A stretch of 64,000 nt of DNA from Chitinophaga arvensicola (lineage in GTDB: Bacteria; Bacteroidota; Bacteroidia; Chitinophagales; Chitinophagaceae), in NCBI RefSeq assembly GCF_900110835.1, contig NZ_FOJG01000001.1, positions 744,001 to 808,000 on the forward strand, read 5' to 3'. The notes under the pieces were generated by a model. That model was not told the origin of the DNA and did no database searches. It was given only the letters and a program-made list of their open reading frames with translations. Of the stretch, positions 16,471-25,941 are shown one piece after another (positions within the stretch are counted from its first letter, which is position 1; each line of letters starts with the position of its first letter). The position numbers and the translations under genes were made by a program.

Positions 16471-19400
16471 CAGGCGTTGTCGTATTTTTATCGTCTTTTT
16501 TATTTTTTTTGCTGTCGCGCAGTTTCTGTTTTTTCGTGTCGGATTTAGACCTTTGCAGGATTTCGCGGAATTCGTCGTAATCCATGATGAGCGCAAACGC
16601 AACGCCTGTTTCTACCACCTGCCCTTCAATGACCGTCTGGCTATCATTGCGCTGGTATACCCTGATACGGTAACGTCCATCCCTGGTCAGTTTATATTCT
16701 ACAGAAATATCGCCTATCAGGGAGCTGGCATTCTGCTGACTTCCCTGGAGCATAATATTGGAACCTACGGAAACGGTTAAACGATCATTGAACAGTTGCT
16801 TGGACGCACCCACTTTCAGGTTGGTGGATTCCTGGGCAGTACCGCTGGAATAATCTTCCTGGTTTTGCAGGTCGAAGTTGAGGTCGATTCCCTTGATCAG
16901 GTTGCCGGCCATATTATTCAATTGCTGCGACAGGATCTTACTCACACTGTTTTTCGCTGCCTGTCCTACTCCACCGCCGGATCCACCATCGAGGGTACTC
17001 ATCGGATCATCCGGGATGAAGGCATTCAGTACCAGCAGTCCCATCACCTGCTTATTCAGCTCAGACGGTACCTGGTTAATCTGTTTCAACCTGTTGTATG
17101 GGGTACCATTCAGGGTATTCCGGTCTTTTTCTGCGAGATCGAGGCGGAAGCTGATATCGGGTTTCAGCAGACTGCCTTTGATCATCAGGTATACCAGGAA
17201 AGGCATACGCTGTTTATAAGTGTTCCGTTGTTCAGCAGACATACTTTGCAGCTGATCGGCCACAAGGTCGTATGCAGGTGCATTTACGGTGTACTTGGCG
17301 GTGATGTCCAGATCAGCGCTGGTAGCATCTCCATTAAAGGAAATGAAGCTACCCTTTTCAATATCAAAGGAACGTTTGATCAGCTGGTTCAGCGACATTT
17401 CATATTTACCTTCCGAAATTTCATAGCGGCCGGTAAGACTCAGTTTACTGCTTGGGTCCAGCGTAGCGTTGATACTGGCGGTACCTTTCGCCTGTACATA
17501 GTCGCCGTTTTGTGAATCGATGATAATTTTGAGCACTGATTCTGGCGTAATATCGAGGTTGCCAGATAAAAACATCCCCTTTAACCGGGTAGTCTGATAT
17601 TTCAGGCTGTCTTGACGCGCCAGCAGCGCGGAATCTATAGGATTAGATTTATCCACAAACTCGATCACTCCTTCCCTGTTGGCGATACCGGGTTCATCTT
17701 GTGGCAACGTCATCGTAACGCTGGATTTATCCCGCAGCTTCACGATGGCATCAATTCTCGGAAGATCCAGTGTACCGCGTACTTTCACTTTACTGTCGAT
17801 ATAGGCAGGGCCATAGATCCATTGATCCGGATTTTGCTGGCTGCCTAAAGCCATAAAATTATCAGCGGTTACGTTGAGGTTGAAATTATACTTTGTAAAA
17901 TCTTTTGTGTTGATGCGGCCATCTACCACCAGTTCGTTGTTGGCGCTGTCTGCTACTACGAGGTTATTTAACAGGATACCATTTTCATCGATCACAATAT
18001 CTTCATCAGGTAAATGGAAGGTGCTGCCTATCATGGTAACCATTCCGGTGGCATTATTGAAATGCAGGCCGCCCAGTACTTTGGGGGCAGATGGTGTACC
18101 GGTGATGTTGAACTGGCCGTTGGCACTACCCGACATTTTTGTAACACTACCTGCGGTAAACGGCTCCAGCGATGCCATGCTGATGTTGTTGATATCTACC
18201 TGCGCATTAATGGTACTGTCGTAAGTGGCATCTACCTTAATATCATTATCATTTCCGTTTAAACCTGCTACGAGTTTATATTGTCCGGGCCCACTGTTTT
18301 CCACATTGGCGTCCAGTGTTCCCATGCGTGTATTCTTCACTGTTAGGCTGTCCACCTTAAGCTTGGCATGGATCAGCGGTGATTGGTTCCAGTTACGCAC
18401 AGTAGCTTCTGCATTCAGGATACCATTTGCGAGTAAAGTATCAGTGGCCAGTAATCCGGTAATGGTAGACAATTTGAAATTAGCAATATTGGCTTGCAGT
18501 GCCGGAACAGAGCTGGTATCTGATTGTGTGGAAATCTGGATGGATTGATCGCCTTGCGACAATTTGATGTTTGCCGTATCCGGTGCACCATTTTTTATCC
18601 GGAGGATATTATTGTCAGCTACTGTCCATTCCTGCTTGTTCAGCATCAGTCCGGGTTTCAGAGACAGCTGCATTGCGTTCTCTTTCAGGAAAGTGAAGAT
18701 CCCGCCCAGCTTATATTTAGGTTGGCGTTTGATATCATCCAGAACGAGGTCGAAGTCTACCACGCCGGTATTGGCATCCGCTTTCAGATAAGTATGATAT
18801 AATGGGAAAGATGGATGTGCCATATGAGCGATAGAAAAACGAGCTTTCATGGAAGTGTCCTGGATATAGGTATACATCCGGAGACTATCGATCTGAATGG
18901 AATCGTAATTGATTTTCGGAACGGCGGCATTCAATACCAGGAGGCTGCTGTCGCTATTGAGGCGACCGGTCATTTCCAGCGGTACTTCCATGCGGAGGGC
19001 CGGTAACAGGGGCTGCAGGTTTTTAGGCCATTGCAGAGAGGCGGTCCACTGCAGCAGCTGACCACCAGGCACATTTACGATGCGGCCGGAATCGGCGGGC
19101 ATCAATGGCTTGTTGATCACATTGGCGAAGGCGGTGCCTACTTTGGTATAATCGATATGCCCGTTGGCATTGATCAGGCCAAACGGACTTTTCAGTGTAA
19201 TATATTGCTGATCGGAGTATTGGGCGGTTAGGGAAATGCTGTCCAGTGGGAATACCTGTTCTTTGGTAGCAATCTGCCAGTTGGTTAAAAAGGCATTTCC
19301 TTCTATGCGCTGAGGTTCAATGCTATTGAAATCAGCATTGAGGTTACCTTTTAACATAAGTGGTTCAGTATACCAATGTGTGGCATACAGATCGGCCTTT

Positions 19401-21538
19401 GCCAACTCCATGTTTACTTTCAGCCCCTGTACGGTAGTATCTATCAATTGACCGCTGATGTCGAAAGTAGCCGTGATGTTACTGTCGGCGCTTTCTCCCT
19501 GTGCTTCAAAGTTGCCTTTATTGATACCGGCGTTAACGCTTACATCATGATACGTATAAGCGTTATAGGTAGCCTCGTCCAGTTGGATAGCGGCTTTGGC
19601 AACCATTTGTTTTAGCGTGTATCCCTGACCGGTAGCGCTCAGCTTTCCGGACATCCAGCCATAGGTGGTGTCATAAAGCATAACGCCGGGATTAACCCGG
19701 AAATAGGGAATGCTAACCGTATAACTACTGCGGATGCTGTCTGTTATGTTAACAAGTTTTGCATTGATGTTAGCGCTGGCAGATTCACTTTTCAGTTGTA
19801 ACTGGGTAACGAGATCTTTCATGCCACCTTTAAACATACCGGTAATCTGCATGTTTTCCGGCAGGCGCGGCGTATCCGGCAGGGTACCCGCAGGCAGCCA
19901 GGCGCGCAGGGGTTTATTCCCTGATTGTATAAAAATGTCAGGCAGATTGGCGCTTAGACGGTCCGGATCTGTAGCATGAAACACCTGGCCATTGTCTGTT
20001 TTAATCAGGTTGCCTTGATGATCATTGACGTAGAGCTGTTTGATATTCAGTTCTGCCAGGTTCCCTTTTAATATAGCCGCCAGCGTTAGTTCTTTATTCC
20101 ACAATGGCGCAAATGATTTGTTTTTGCGTGCATCAGGAACAAATGGCAGCCATTCCGCCAGGGTTACGTGTACAGAGTCGAGGTTAGCATCCAGGCCGAG
20201 CTGATCGAGGTGGTCTGAAATACCTGACCAGGATGGCACAGTGACGATGATCTGTTTACGTAATATGCTTTTATTGGTTTGCAGCAGGAAATTGCGCAGG
20301 GCCAGGGTGTATGGGGTAAACAGCACGTCCATATTGGCTTTACGGATGGTGAAGCCTGATTTATCCTGTGCAGTTAAAGATTTTATGCCCACCATGATGC
20401 TATCTGGTTTATACCGGATGTTGCTGATCTTACTGGAAAAGCGGTTCAGCATAAGGTGATTATAGTCGGGATCTGGTCCTGCAGCTTTGGGTGCTGGTCC
20501 CCCATTATCGTAGCGTAAAGCGAGTTTATCCAGGTTTACGGTATTGGCAAATACCTGCCAGGTATTTGGTGTGGTGTCTTTGGGGGCAGTGGGAATGGAA
20601 TCTTTTCCATTTACCATTAATACCAGTCCGGTGGTATTGCTGATGGTAAGGTCGCCCACCTGGATACGGGTAGAATCCTGGTCCAGGCTGCTGTTGCGGA
20701 GCAGCAGGCCGCCTATTTTCCAGGTGGTGCTGATACCGGAGCCTTCATCTGCATATTCGAAGTGGCTGTTATTGATCTGTAATTTCTTCAGCAGCAGGTG
20801 TAACGATGAGCTGTTTGTATCTGCCGGAGGTGGCGGTGGCGCAGCACTGGTGACAGCGGGAGCAATATACTGCTGCCGGAAAAATCCTTTAAGACCATCC
20901 AGTGTGATGCCTCTGAAAGCGTAGATGCCATCATCAATCAGCAGGTCATCCGGATCAACATGGAGGCTGTCCCAGGTAAGTACGGCGGTCATACCTCCGG
21001 GAGCGTCAGCGTAGCTTACTTTTACTTTACGCAGGGAAATATCTTTCAGCCGGAACTGCAAAGTGGTGCCGGTAGCGGGTGCGAGTGTATCTGGTTTGGG
21101 AGATGGCGAAACAAAGGCATCTACAGCAAACTGGTAATTGAAGGCGGAGTCACCGGGATGGCGGTATACATTTACCAGCAGTGTATCCCATTCCAGCTTG
21201 TCGATCTTTAGTTCATTGCTGATAAGTGACAGGAGGTTGTAATGCACTTTAAGGGAGCCTGTGTAGAAGAGTGCCTGGTTTGAGGTGTCCGCTACATATA
21301 CATTGCGCAGCTCAAGGTATTGCCAGCCCCGGGCGCGCAGGTATCCTATCTGCACTTTGGTGTGCAGTTTTTTTCGCAGGTAGATCTCCCCCTGTTCTCT
21401 CAAATAATTCTGGACACCGTTCAGTTGTAATAATAAAACAGCCATTACGGGCAAAAGAAGCACCGCAACAATAATCCATATAAGCCATCGCCACCAGGGG
21501 CGGCCGTGTTTTTCTCCGGTTTCTGCTGGTTCTGTCAC
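16454..21538 (-). CDS. tamB: TamB-domain translocation/assembly protein
   Basis: A very large inner-membrane-anchored periplasmic protein (1694 residues) with one membrane segment at about 19-40 and then a long beta-rich AsmA/TamB body ending in the DUF490/TamB domain (about 1250-1650), followed by a highly charged Lys/Asp tail. TamB forms a hydrophobic groove spanning the periplasm and works with a TamA-type barrel in outer-membrane assembly or phospholipid transport. The barrel partner tamL overlaps its 3' end by 17 bases. The size is usual for Bacteroidota TamB proteins. Confidence 0.9.
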   Translation of the reverse strand: MTEPAETGEKHGRPWWRWLIWIIVAVLLLPVMAVLLLQLNGVQNYLREQGEIYLRKKLHTKVQIGYLRARGWQYLELRNVYVADTSNQALFYTGSLKVHYNLLSLISNELKIDKLEWDTLLVNVYRHPGDSAFNYQFAVDAFVSPSPKPDTLAPATGTTLQFRLKDISLRKVKVSYADAPGGMTAVLTWDSLHVDPDDLLIDDGIYAFRGITLDGLKGFFRQQYIAPAVTSAAPPPPPADTNSSSLHLLLKKLQINNSHFEYADEGSGISTTWKIGGLLLRNSSLDQDSTRIQVGDLTISNTTGLVLMVNGKDSIPTAPKDTTPNTWQVFANTVNLDKLALRYDNGGPAPKAAGPDPDYNHLMLNRFSSKISNIRYKPDSIMVGIKSLTAQDKSGFTIRKANMDVLFTPYTLALRNFLLQTNKSILRKQIIVTVPSWSGISDHLDQLGLDANLDSVHVTLAEWLPFVPDARKNKSFAPLWNKELTLAAILKGNLAELNIKQLYVNDHQGNLIKTDNGQVFHATDPDRLSANLPDIFIQSGNKPLRAWLPAGTLPDTPRLPENMQITGMFKGGMKDLVTQLQLKSESASANINAKLVNITDSIRSSYTVSIPYFRVNPGVMLYDTTYGWMSGKLSATGQGYTLKQMVAKAAIQLDEATYNAYTYHDVSVNAGINKGNFEAQGESADSNITATFDISGQLIDTTVQGLKVNMELAKADLYATHWYTEPLMLKGNLNADFNSIEPQRIEGNAFLTNWQIATKEQVFPLDSISLTAQYSDQQYITLKSPFGLINANGHIDYTKVGTAFANVINKPLMPADSGRIVNVPGGQLLQWTASLQWPKNLQPLLPALRMEVPLEMTGRLNSDSSLLVLNAAVPKINYDSIQIDSLRMYTYIQDTSMKARFSIAHMAHPSFPLYHTYLKADANTGVVDFDLVLDDIKRQPKYKLGGIFTFLKENAMQLSLKPGLMLNKQEWTVADNNILRIKNGAPDTANIKLSQGDQSIQISTQSDTSSVPALQANIANFKLSTITGLLATDTLLANGILNAEATVRNWNQSPLIHAKLKVDSLTVKNTRMGTLDANVENSGPGQYKLVAGLNGNDNDIKVDATYDSTINAQVDINNISMASLEPFTAGSVTKMSGSANGQFNITGTPSAPKVLGGLHFNNATGMVTMIGSTFHLPDEDIVIDENGILLNNLVVADSANNELVVDGRINTKDFTKYNFNLNVTADNFMALGSQQNPDQWIYGPAYIDSKVKVRGTLDLPRIDAIVKLRDKSSVTMTLPQDEPGIANREGVIEFVDKSNPIDSALLARQDSLKYQTTRLKGMFLSGNLDITPESVLKIIIDSQNGDYVQAKGTASINATLDPSSKLSLTGRYEISEGKYEMSLNQLIKRSFDIEKGSFISFNGDATSADLDITAKYTVNAPAYDLVADQLQSMSAEQRNTYKQRMPFLVYLMIKGSLLKPDISFRLDLAEKDRNTLNGTPYNRLKQINQVPSELNKQVMGLLVLNAFIPDDPMSTLDGGSGGGVGQAAKNSVSKILSQQLNNMAGNLIKGIDLNFDLQNQEDYSSGTAQESTNLKVGASKQLFNDRLTVSVGSNIMLQGSQQNASSLIGDISVEYKLTRDGRYRIRVYQRNDSQTVIEGQVVETGVAFALIMDYDEFREILQRSKSDTKKQKLRDSKKNKKDDKNTTTPDAKSK

Positions 21539-21815
21539 TATGATGTATTACAATAGTAAATTACTCAATATAAACGCAAAAGCACGCTTATGGTTTACTT
21601 TACCGGCAGGATAGTGTAACCGGGCGTTTGCCAGCGGGGTACAACAAAATCCATACCTTAGGGGTACAGGGGATAAAAAGTTCCTGCAAGAATACATCAA
21701 ATACGGTAACGGACATACTTTTTTTGGGAGCAGGAACAGAATGGGGTGAGTAGTAAAATGCCCAGATTGGCGAAATAATAATGGACCGGACGGGTTGGCT
21801 TTGTAATATTTTTGA

Positions 21816-22646
21816 TTAGTTATCGTGACTCAGGGCATTCTTATCTTCCTTATTTATTCTTCTTTTTACCTTATCCAGATCTTCTGCCGGAGGCAGGGTT
21901 TCAGGTTTTACACCTCTTTCCAGTAATACATTTCTTACGGCCGTATTGTTATCCACATGTTCCCCGGTAATAGCAGTTTCGCCGGAGAGGTCTTTTTCTA
22001 TTACATTATGGCTGGTAATTTCTGTAGCCAGGTCTTTCGCTTTAATGGTAATAGTAGGGAGAAAGTCGGCCAGTGGACGGTTTTCGGGTATTACCAGTTT
22101 CTTCTTCATATCCCGGGTGGTAAAACCGCCAAAAAGCGCTTCATCGCCTTTGGACCGGATGCGGGCAAATCCGCTTTCATCTACTCCTCTCTCGTAAATA
22201 ATACCGGACAACACTTTTTCAGACTTTGATAATTTGTCTCTCGCATTAAGCCGGTCAATATCTAACAATCTTTTTTCAACTACCTCCTGCTTTCTCGTCT
22301 GCACAGCAAAGTACGTTTGTGCAAAGGCAATGGGATCTTTTTGGGTGTCGCCACTTTGCGCAATGAGGTAACAGGCGTAACGGGTGAGGGCGATGTCCTG
22401 TAATTCTCTGGTTGCGTCACTGCCTACCGTCACCATTTTGCTGATATCAGCAAAATGGTCTAAAACCGCCACTCCGCTGTTTTCGCAAGATGCTTTTGCC
22501 TTTTCAATAACTTTCAAAAAATTTCTCCATTGCGTGTAGCCCAGTATTTGTTGTAATTCCCGGGCGCTCCAGCATTCGATACCATTGTTGTCATAGCGAG
22601 CCTGTTCAAATTGTCTGAACAGCGCTTCAATCAATTCTTTCTTCAT
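21816..22646 (-). CDS. dinD: DinD-like protein
   Basis: A 276-residue protein like E. coli DNA-damage-inducible protein D, with an N-terminal BRO/antirepressor-type domain (CWSARELQQILGYTQWRNFL, about 20-110) and a charged C-terminal part (RDKLSKSEKVLSGIIYERGV). DinD inhibits RecA filament activity in E. coli; the same role here is inference. The ATG at 22646 is chosen over one 13 codons upstream. A 14-base perfect palindrome at 22667-22680 lies just before it. It is flanked by hypothetical genes and could have been acquired with mobile DNA, though no other mobile gene is near. Confidence 0.82.
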   Translation of the reverse strand: MKKELIEALFRQFEQARYDNNGIECWSARELQQILGYTQWRNFLKVIEKAKASCENSGVAVLDHFADISKMVTVGSDATRELQDIALTRYACYLIAQSGDTQKDPIAFAQTYFAVQTRKQEVVEKRLLDIDRLNARDKLSKSEKVLSGIIYERGVDESGFARIRSKGDEALFGGFTTRDMKKKLVIPENRPLADFLPTITIKAKDLATEITSHNVIEKDLSGETAITGEHVDNNTAVRNVLLERGVKPETLPPAEDLDKVKRRINKEDKNALSHDN

Positions 22647-22666
22647 GAATAAAAGTTTGAGTAATC

Positions 22667-22680
22667 TCACAATATTGTGA
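22667..22680. promoter_or_regulatory. palindromic operator candidate before dinD
   Basis: TCACAATATTGTGA is a perfect 14-base palindrome centred about 28 bases upstream of the chosen dinD start. It does not match the gamma-proteobacterial LexA box. A dimeric repressor site, possibly SOS-related, is inferred. Confidence 0.4.
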
Positions 22681-22755
22681 TGCACACAAGGTATCTAACC
22701 CGCGATCCTCGCAGGTTAATGAAACTCAAACAATATCACTTTGAAAGAAAATTAA

Positions 22756-23367
22756 TTACTTCGTTGCTGGTTTATTCCGCTGGTTGAACCGGTAGATATA
22801 ATACTCCAGTTGATCTTTTTTCTCTTTATCAGTCCTGAATTCATCCAGTAATACGCTGTCCTGGGGAAGGATATATTTTTTGAGATTATAGGCAGACAAT
22901 TCCAGTATCTCACCGGTATTGATGTTGAGTACTTTTTTGAGTACGGTGGGGGTGCTGAGGCTGTTTGTGGTCATGGTAGCCTGGTTGATGTAACCTCGCG
23001 ATGGCTGGATGCCATGCAGACTATATATGCAGTAGTAGCCGATTTCCTGCAGTTTATTGAGTCCATTATCCCTGATGTAGATATCTTTTCCGTCGCAGAA
23101 GCCCCAGTAGTTTTTCACTTTGTGTTCCTGGCCGGCGTCGTCGAGTAATATCAGTTCGTTCCGGCTGGCCAGCAGGTAGATCTGGGCGGCAGAGCTACGG
23201 TTCTTAATAACCAGGGCGCCTTGTTCCGACGGATTGTTGGTCCGGAACTCTTCGAAGGTTTTATATAGTCCTTTTTTCAGCTGAGGAGCATCTGTAATGA
23301 GAACATGTTGTCCTGCTACGGAGAAGGCCAGTAATACAAAGCTCCAAAAACACAACATTTGTTTCAT
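22756..23367 (-). CDS. secreted protein of unknown function
   Basis: A 203-residue protein not recognised. It opens with a clear signal peptide MKQMLCFWSFVLLAFSVAGQ, cleaved near VAGQ. The rest is mixed alpha/beta with LKKGLYKTFEEFRTNNPS near the start, a form seen in Bacteroidota exported proteins, and a Lys/Gln-rich C-terminus. There are no membrane helices after the signal. The ATG at 23367 is used rather than the TTG three codons upstream. It lies alone between dinD and a lipoprotein gene. Confidence 0.65.
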   Translation of the reverse strand: MKQMLCFWSFVLLAFSVAGQHVLITDAPQLKKGLYKTFEEFRTNNPSEQGALVIKNRSSAAQIYLLASRNELILLDDAGQEHKVKNYWGFCDGKDIYIRDNGLNKLQEIGYYCIYSLHGIQPSRGYINQATMTTNSLSTPTVLKKVLNINTGEILELSAYNLKKYILPQDSVLLDEFRTDKEKKDQLEYYIYRFNQRNKPATK

Positions 23368-23501
23368 AGTGAACAAATGTATCGGGTTTCTAAAGTGGGA
23401 ATTATAGAAATAGCTGAAACGGGGCTTTGTTTCTGCTGATGTCGAATTTCTGTCTTTAAGTTTTCTTTAACGTAGGAGGTATGATCGTTTGTGAAGGAAG
23501 G

Positions 23502-23548
23502 AAATCCCGGTAGTCCCCCCACCCAGAGGGGGCTACCACCGGGATTTT
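23502..23548. terminator. hairpin after the PEGA-like lipoprotein gene
   Basis: A long GC-rich stem with small mismatches: AAATCCCGGTAG and CCCCC pair with GGGGG and CTACC, CCGGGATTT. It lies just past the stop of the minus-strand gene at 23559. The plus-strand side ends in ATTTTAAAA. Confidence 0.6.
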
Positions 23549-23558
23549 AAAAAGCGGG

Positions 23559-24050
23559 CTATTGTATTTTTACAAGCGCCGATTTCTCCTGATCGTTCAG
23601 GCTATTAAAATCAATCACTTTCAGGGAGGGCTCCATCGATGCGGCGGCATTCGGGTCGAGTTTCTGATAAATCAATTTGTCATTCCTGTTCACCATCCAC
23701 ATACCACCAGTGAGAGGATCTACTGCCAGTAATCCAATGGCGCCGCCGATAAGGATATTACCAAAATACCAGCCGTTCAGCCGGAAGTCGATAGCGGCCA
23801 CTTTATCTGTATAACCGGGCTTTGAAAACCGGACAGTGTATCTGCCCCTGGAGAAATAGCCATTACCGGATTTCAGTCGTACAACAGCCGGGGTGTTGCC
23901 AGTAAAAACCTCGATTCCTTTTTTATTGGTGACAGAGATTTTCGAATCTGAAGGGGTACTATTGATCGTGAAAGTATACTTGCTGCCGCTGAAAATAGTA
24001 GCACAGGACGACAGACAGATCATGAAAAGCAGTAACAGTTTCTTGTTCAT
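23559..24050 (-). CDS. PEGA-like lipoprotein
   Basis: A 163-residue lipoprotein: signal MNKKLLLLFMICLSSC (Cys16), then a PEGA-like beta domain (TFTINSTPSDSKISVTNKKG, GRYTVRFSKPGYTDK), a glycine-rich segment NGWYFGNILIGGAIGLLAVDPLTGGMW that resembles the P-loop-like or short membrane stretch of such lipoproteins, and a short tail. PEGA proteins often bind cell-wall or surface partners; the role here is unknown. A hairpin follows the stop. Confidence 0.72.
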   Translation of the reverse strand: MNKKLLLLFMICLSSCATIFSGSKYTFTINSTPSDSKISVTNKKGIEVFTGNTPAVVRLKSGNGYFSRGRYTVRFSKPGYTDKVAAIDFRLNGWYFGNILIGGAIGLLAVDPLTGGMWMVNRNDKLIYQKLDPNAAASMEPSLKVIDFNSLNDQEKSALVKIQ

Positions 24051-24402
24051 AGATACAAAATTTGGGTGTTGGGATAAAAAAGTGCTGGTTACCGGAACTG
24101 CTGGGTGACGGCCGGATTATTGGGTGACAGCCTGCCTGGAAGTATTGATTAACAATTGCTTAAAGGGAATATGGGTTGTTTTTCGGCTCACAATCGCACA
24201 GGAAGGAAAAGGAATATCGCAACAGAAAAACAGCATAGGTGACAATTGCAGGTTCAATGTTTCTTTCATGGCAGGGAATAATACTCAAATATAATCATCC
24301 CGCTGAAAAAAAATATAGGCCGGGTAAAAACCCGGCCCGGCTGAAGGTTACAACAAAATCTAAACCTGCTTATGAGAAAAGTTTTGATTTACATCTTTTG
24401 AA
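24051..24402. other. intergenic stretch with the gltD terminator
   Basis: No convincing gene. It holds the gltD terminator (24318-24337) and the upstream region of the PEGA-like gene. The 112-codon frame on the plus strand has no RBS and crosses the terminator and the gltD 3' end. Confidence 0.5.
24311..24337 (-). terminator. terminator of gltB-gltD
   Basis: A perfect 8-base stem GGCCGGGT/ACCCGGCC around loop AAAA (24318-24337). On the minus strand it is followed by TATATTTTTTTT. It lies 66 bases after the gltD stop and would end the glt transcript. Confidence 0.9.
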
Positions 24403-25878
24403 TTATAAAGCCATTGCCTGTAGTGAATGGTCTTTGCTTTCCAGTTGGGAACTACCCATCAGGAATTCGTCCACTTTTCTCGCACACTCACGACCTTCGC
24501 TTATTGCCCATACCACCAGTGATTGTCCACGGCGCATATCGCCGGCAGTAAACACTTTAGGAATGGATGTCAGGTAATCTTTTTCGGTAGCTTTTACGTT
24601 ACCGCGTTCATCTTTTTCTACTTCCAGCTGATCCAGGAGACCGGTGTGCTGAGGATGTACGAAGCCCATGGCCAGGAAAGCCATTTCGCAAGGCACATCT
24701 CTTTCAGAACCAGGTACTTCTGTAAATTTAGCTGGTCTGCCATCGGCGCTGGCGGTCCATTGCAGGTCTACCAGGCGCAGGGCTTTCAGGTTGCCTTCTT
24801 CATCTCCGATAAAGGATTTGGTGGCAATCGCCCATTTACGGTCTGCTCCTTCTTCGTGGGAAGAAGATGTTTTTAACACCATCGGATAGGTAGGCCATGG
24901 CATATAAGCGGTACGTTCGCCCGGAGGTTTCGGTAACAGTTCCAGCTGTGTAATGCTTTTCGCGCCCTGGCGGTTACTGGTTCCCACACAGTCGGAGCCG
25001 GTATCACCACCACCAATTACGATTACATTCTTGCCGTTAACCAATATGTCGCTGCCTTCTACCGCAATATTGCTTACTCTTTTATTCTGTTGTTTGAGGA
25101 AGTCCATGGCGTAGTGTACTCCTTTTAACTGACGGCCTTCGATCGGAAGGTCGCGCGGAATGGTGGAACCACCCGCCAGTACAATCGCATTGTATTCTCT
25201 CAGCAGATCATTGGTACTAACGTTAACGCCTACGTTGGCATTGCACTGGAACACTACCCCTTCTTCTTCCATCAATTTCACCCGGCGTTCTACTACCCAT
25301 TTTTCCAGTTTGAAATCAGGGATACCATAGCGTAAAAGTCCGCCTGGTGCGTCGTCGCGTTCAAATACCGTAACAGTATGGCCGGCGTAGTTCAATTGTG
25401 CAGCAGCGGCTAAACCAGCCGGGCCGGAGCCAATTACTGCAATCTTTTTACCGGTGCGCATGCGTGGCGCTTTGGCCTGTACCAGGCCTTTATCGAAAGC
25501 TACTTCAATGATATGTTTCTCAATCTCTTCGATAGCTACCGGTGGCTGGTTGATACCCAGTACACAGGCGCTTTCGCAGGGTGCCGGACAAATACGGCCG
25601 GTAAATTCCGGGAAGTTATTGGTAGAAGACAGGATATCATATGCTTCTTTCCAATCCTGACGGTATACGGCATCATTAAATTCCGGTATCACATTACCCA
25701 GCGGGCATCCGCTGTGGCAAAAAGGCACCCCGCAATTCATACAGCGGGCAGCTTGCTGATTTAATTTGTTATCCGGGAAGCGCTCTACAAATTCATTATA
25801 GTGACTAACCCTTTCCCGGGGATCCGCTTTCCCGGGCAGCTCGCGTGTAAATTCCAGGAATCCTGTAGGTTTACCCAT
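24403..25878 (-). CDS. gltD: glutamate synthase (NADPH) small subunit
   Basis: A 491-residue flavoprotein that passes electrons from NADPH to the GltB subunit to make glutamate from glutamine and 2-oxoglutarate. It has the Cys-rich N-terminal part (Cys46, Cys49, Cys54, Cys58; Cys97, Cys101, Cys105) for [4Fe-4S] clusters, FAD-binding VIGSGPAGLAAAA (148-160) and NADPH-binding VIGGGDTGSDCVG (about 290). The start at 25878 has a strong GGAGG eight bases upstream, which decides against the frame 10 codons longer. It follows gltB after 63 bases and ends at a strong terminator. Confidence 0.95.
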   Translation of the reverse strand: MGKPTGFLEFTRELPGKADPRERVSHYNEFVERFPDNKLNQQAARCMNCGVPFCHSGCPLGNVIPEFNDAVYRQDWKEAYDILSSTNNFPEFTGRICPAPCESACVLGINQPPVAIEEIEKHIIEVAFDKGLVQAKAPRMRTGKKIAVIGSGPAGLAAAAQLNYAGHTVTVFERDDAPGGLLRYGIPDFKLEKWVVERRVKLMEEEGVVFQCNANVGVNVSTNDLLREYNAIVLAGGSTIPRDLPIEGRQLKGVHYAMDFLKQQNKRVSNIAVEGSDILVNGKNVIVIGGGDTGSDCVGTSNRQGAKSITQLELLPKPPGERTAYMPWPTYPMVLKTSSSHEEGADRKWAIATKSFIGDEEGNLKALRLVDLQWTASADGRPAKFTEVPGSERDVPCEMAFLAMGFVHPQHTGLLDQLEVEKDERGNVKATEKDYLTSIPKVFTAGDMRRGQSLVVWAISEGRECARKVDEFLMGSSQLESKDHSLQAMAL

Positions 25879-25941
25879 AATTTTCCTCCACAAGTCCCTT
25901 ACCTGCAAGGGATATTTTGATGATGAATGTTAATTGTTCAA

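Noticed and set aside
16796..18262. Long plus-strand frames antisense to tamB
   Set aside because: Shadows of the tamB codon pattern; no RBS or family match, and tamB is well supported.
22681..22740. tRNA-like segment before dinD
   Set aside because: Some tRNA-arm-like words appear, but there is no acceptor stem or T-loop consensus.
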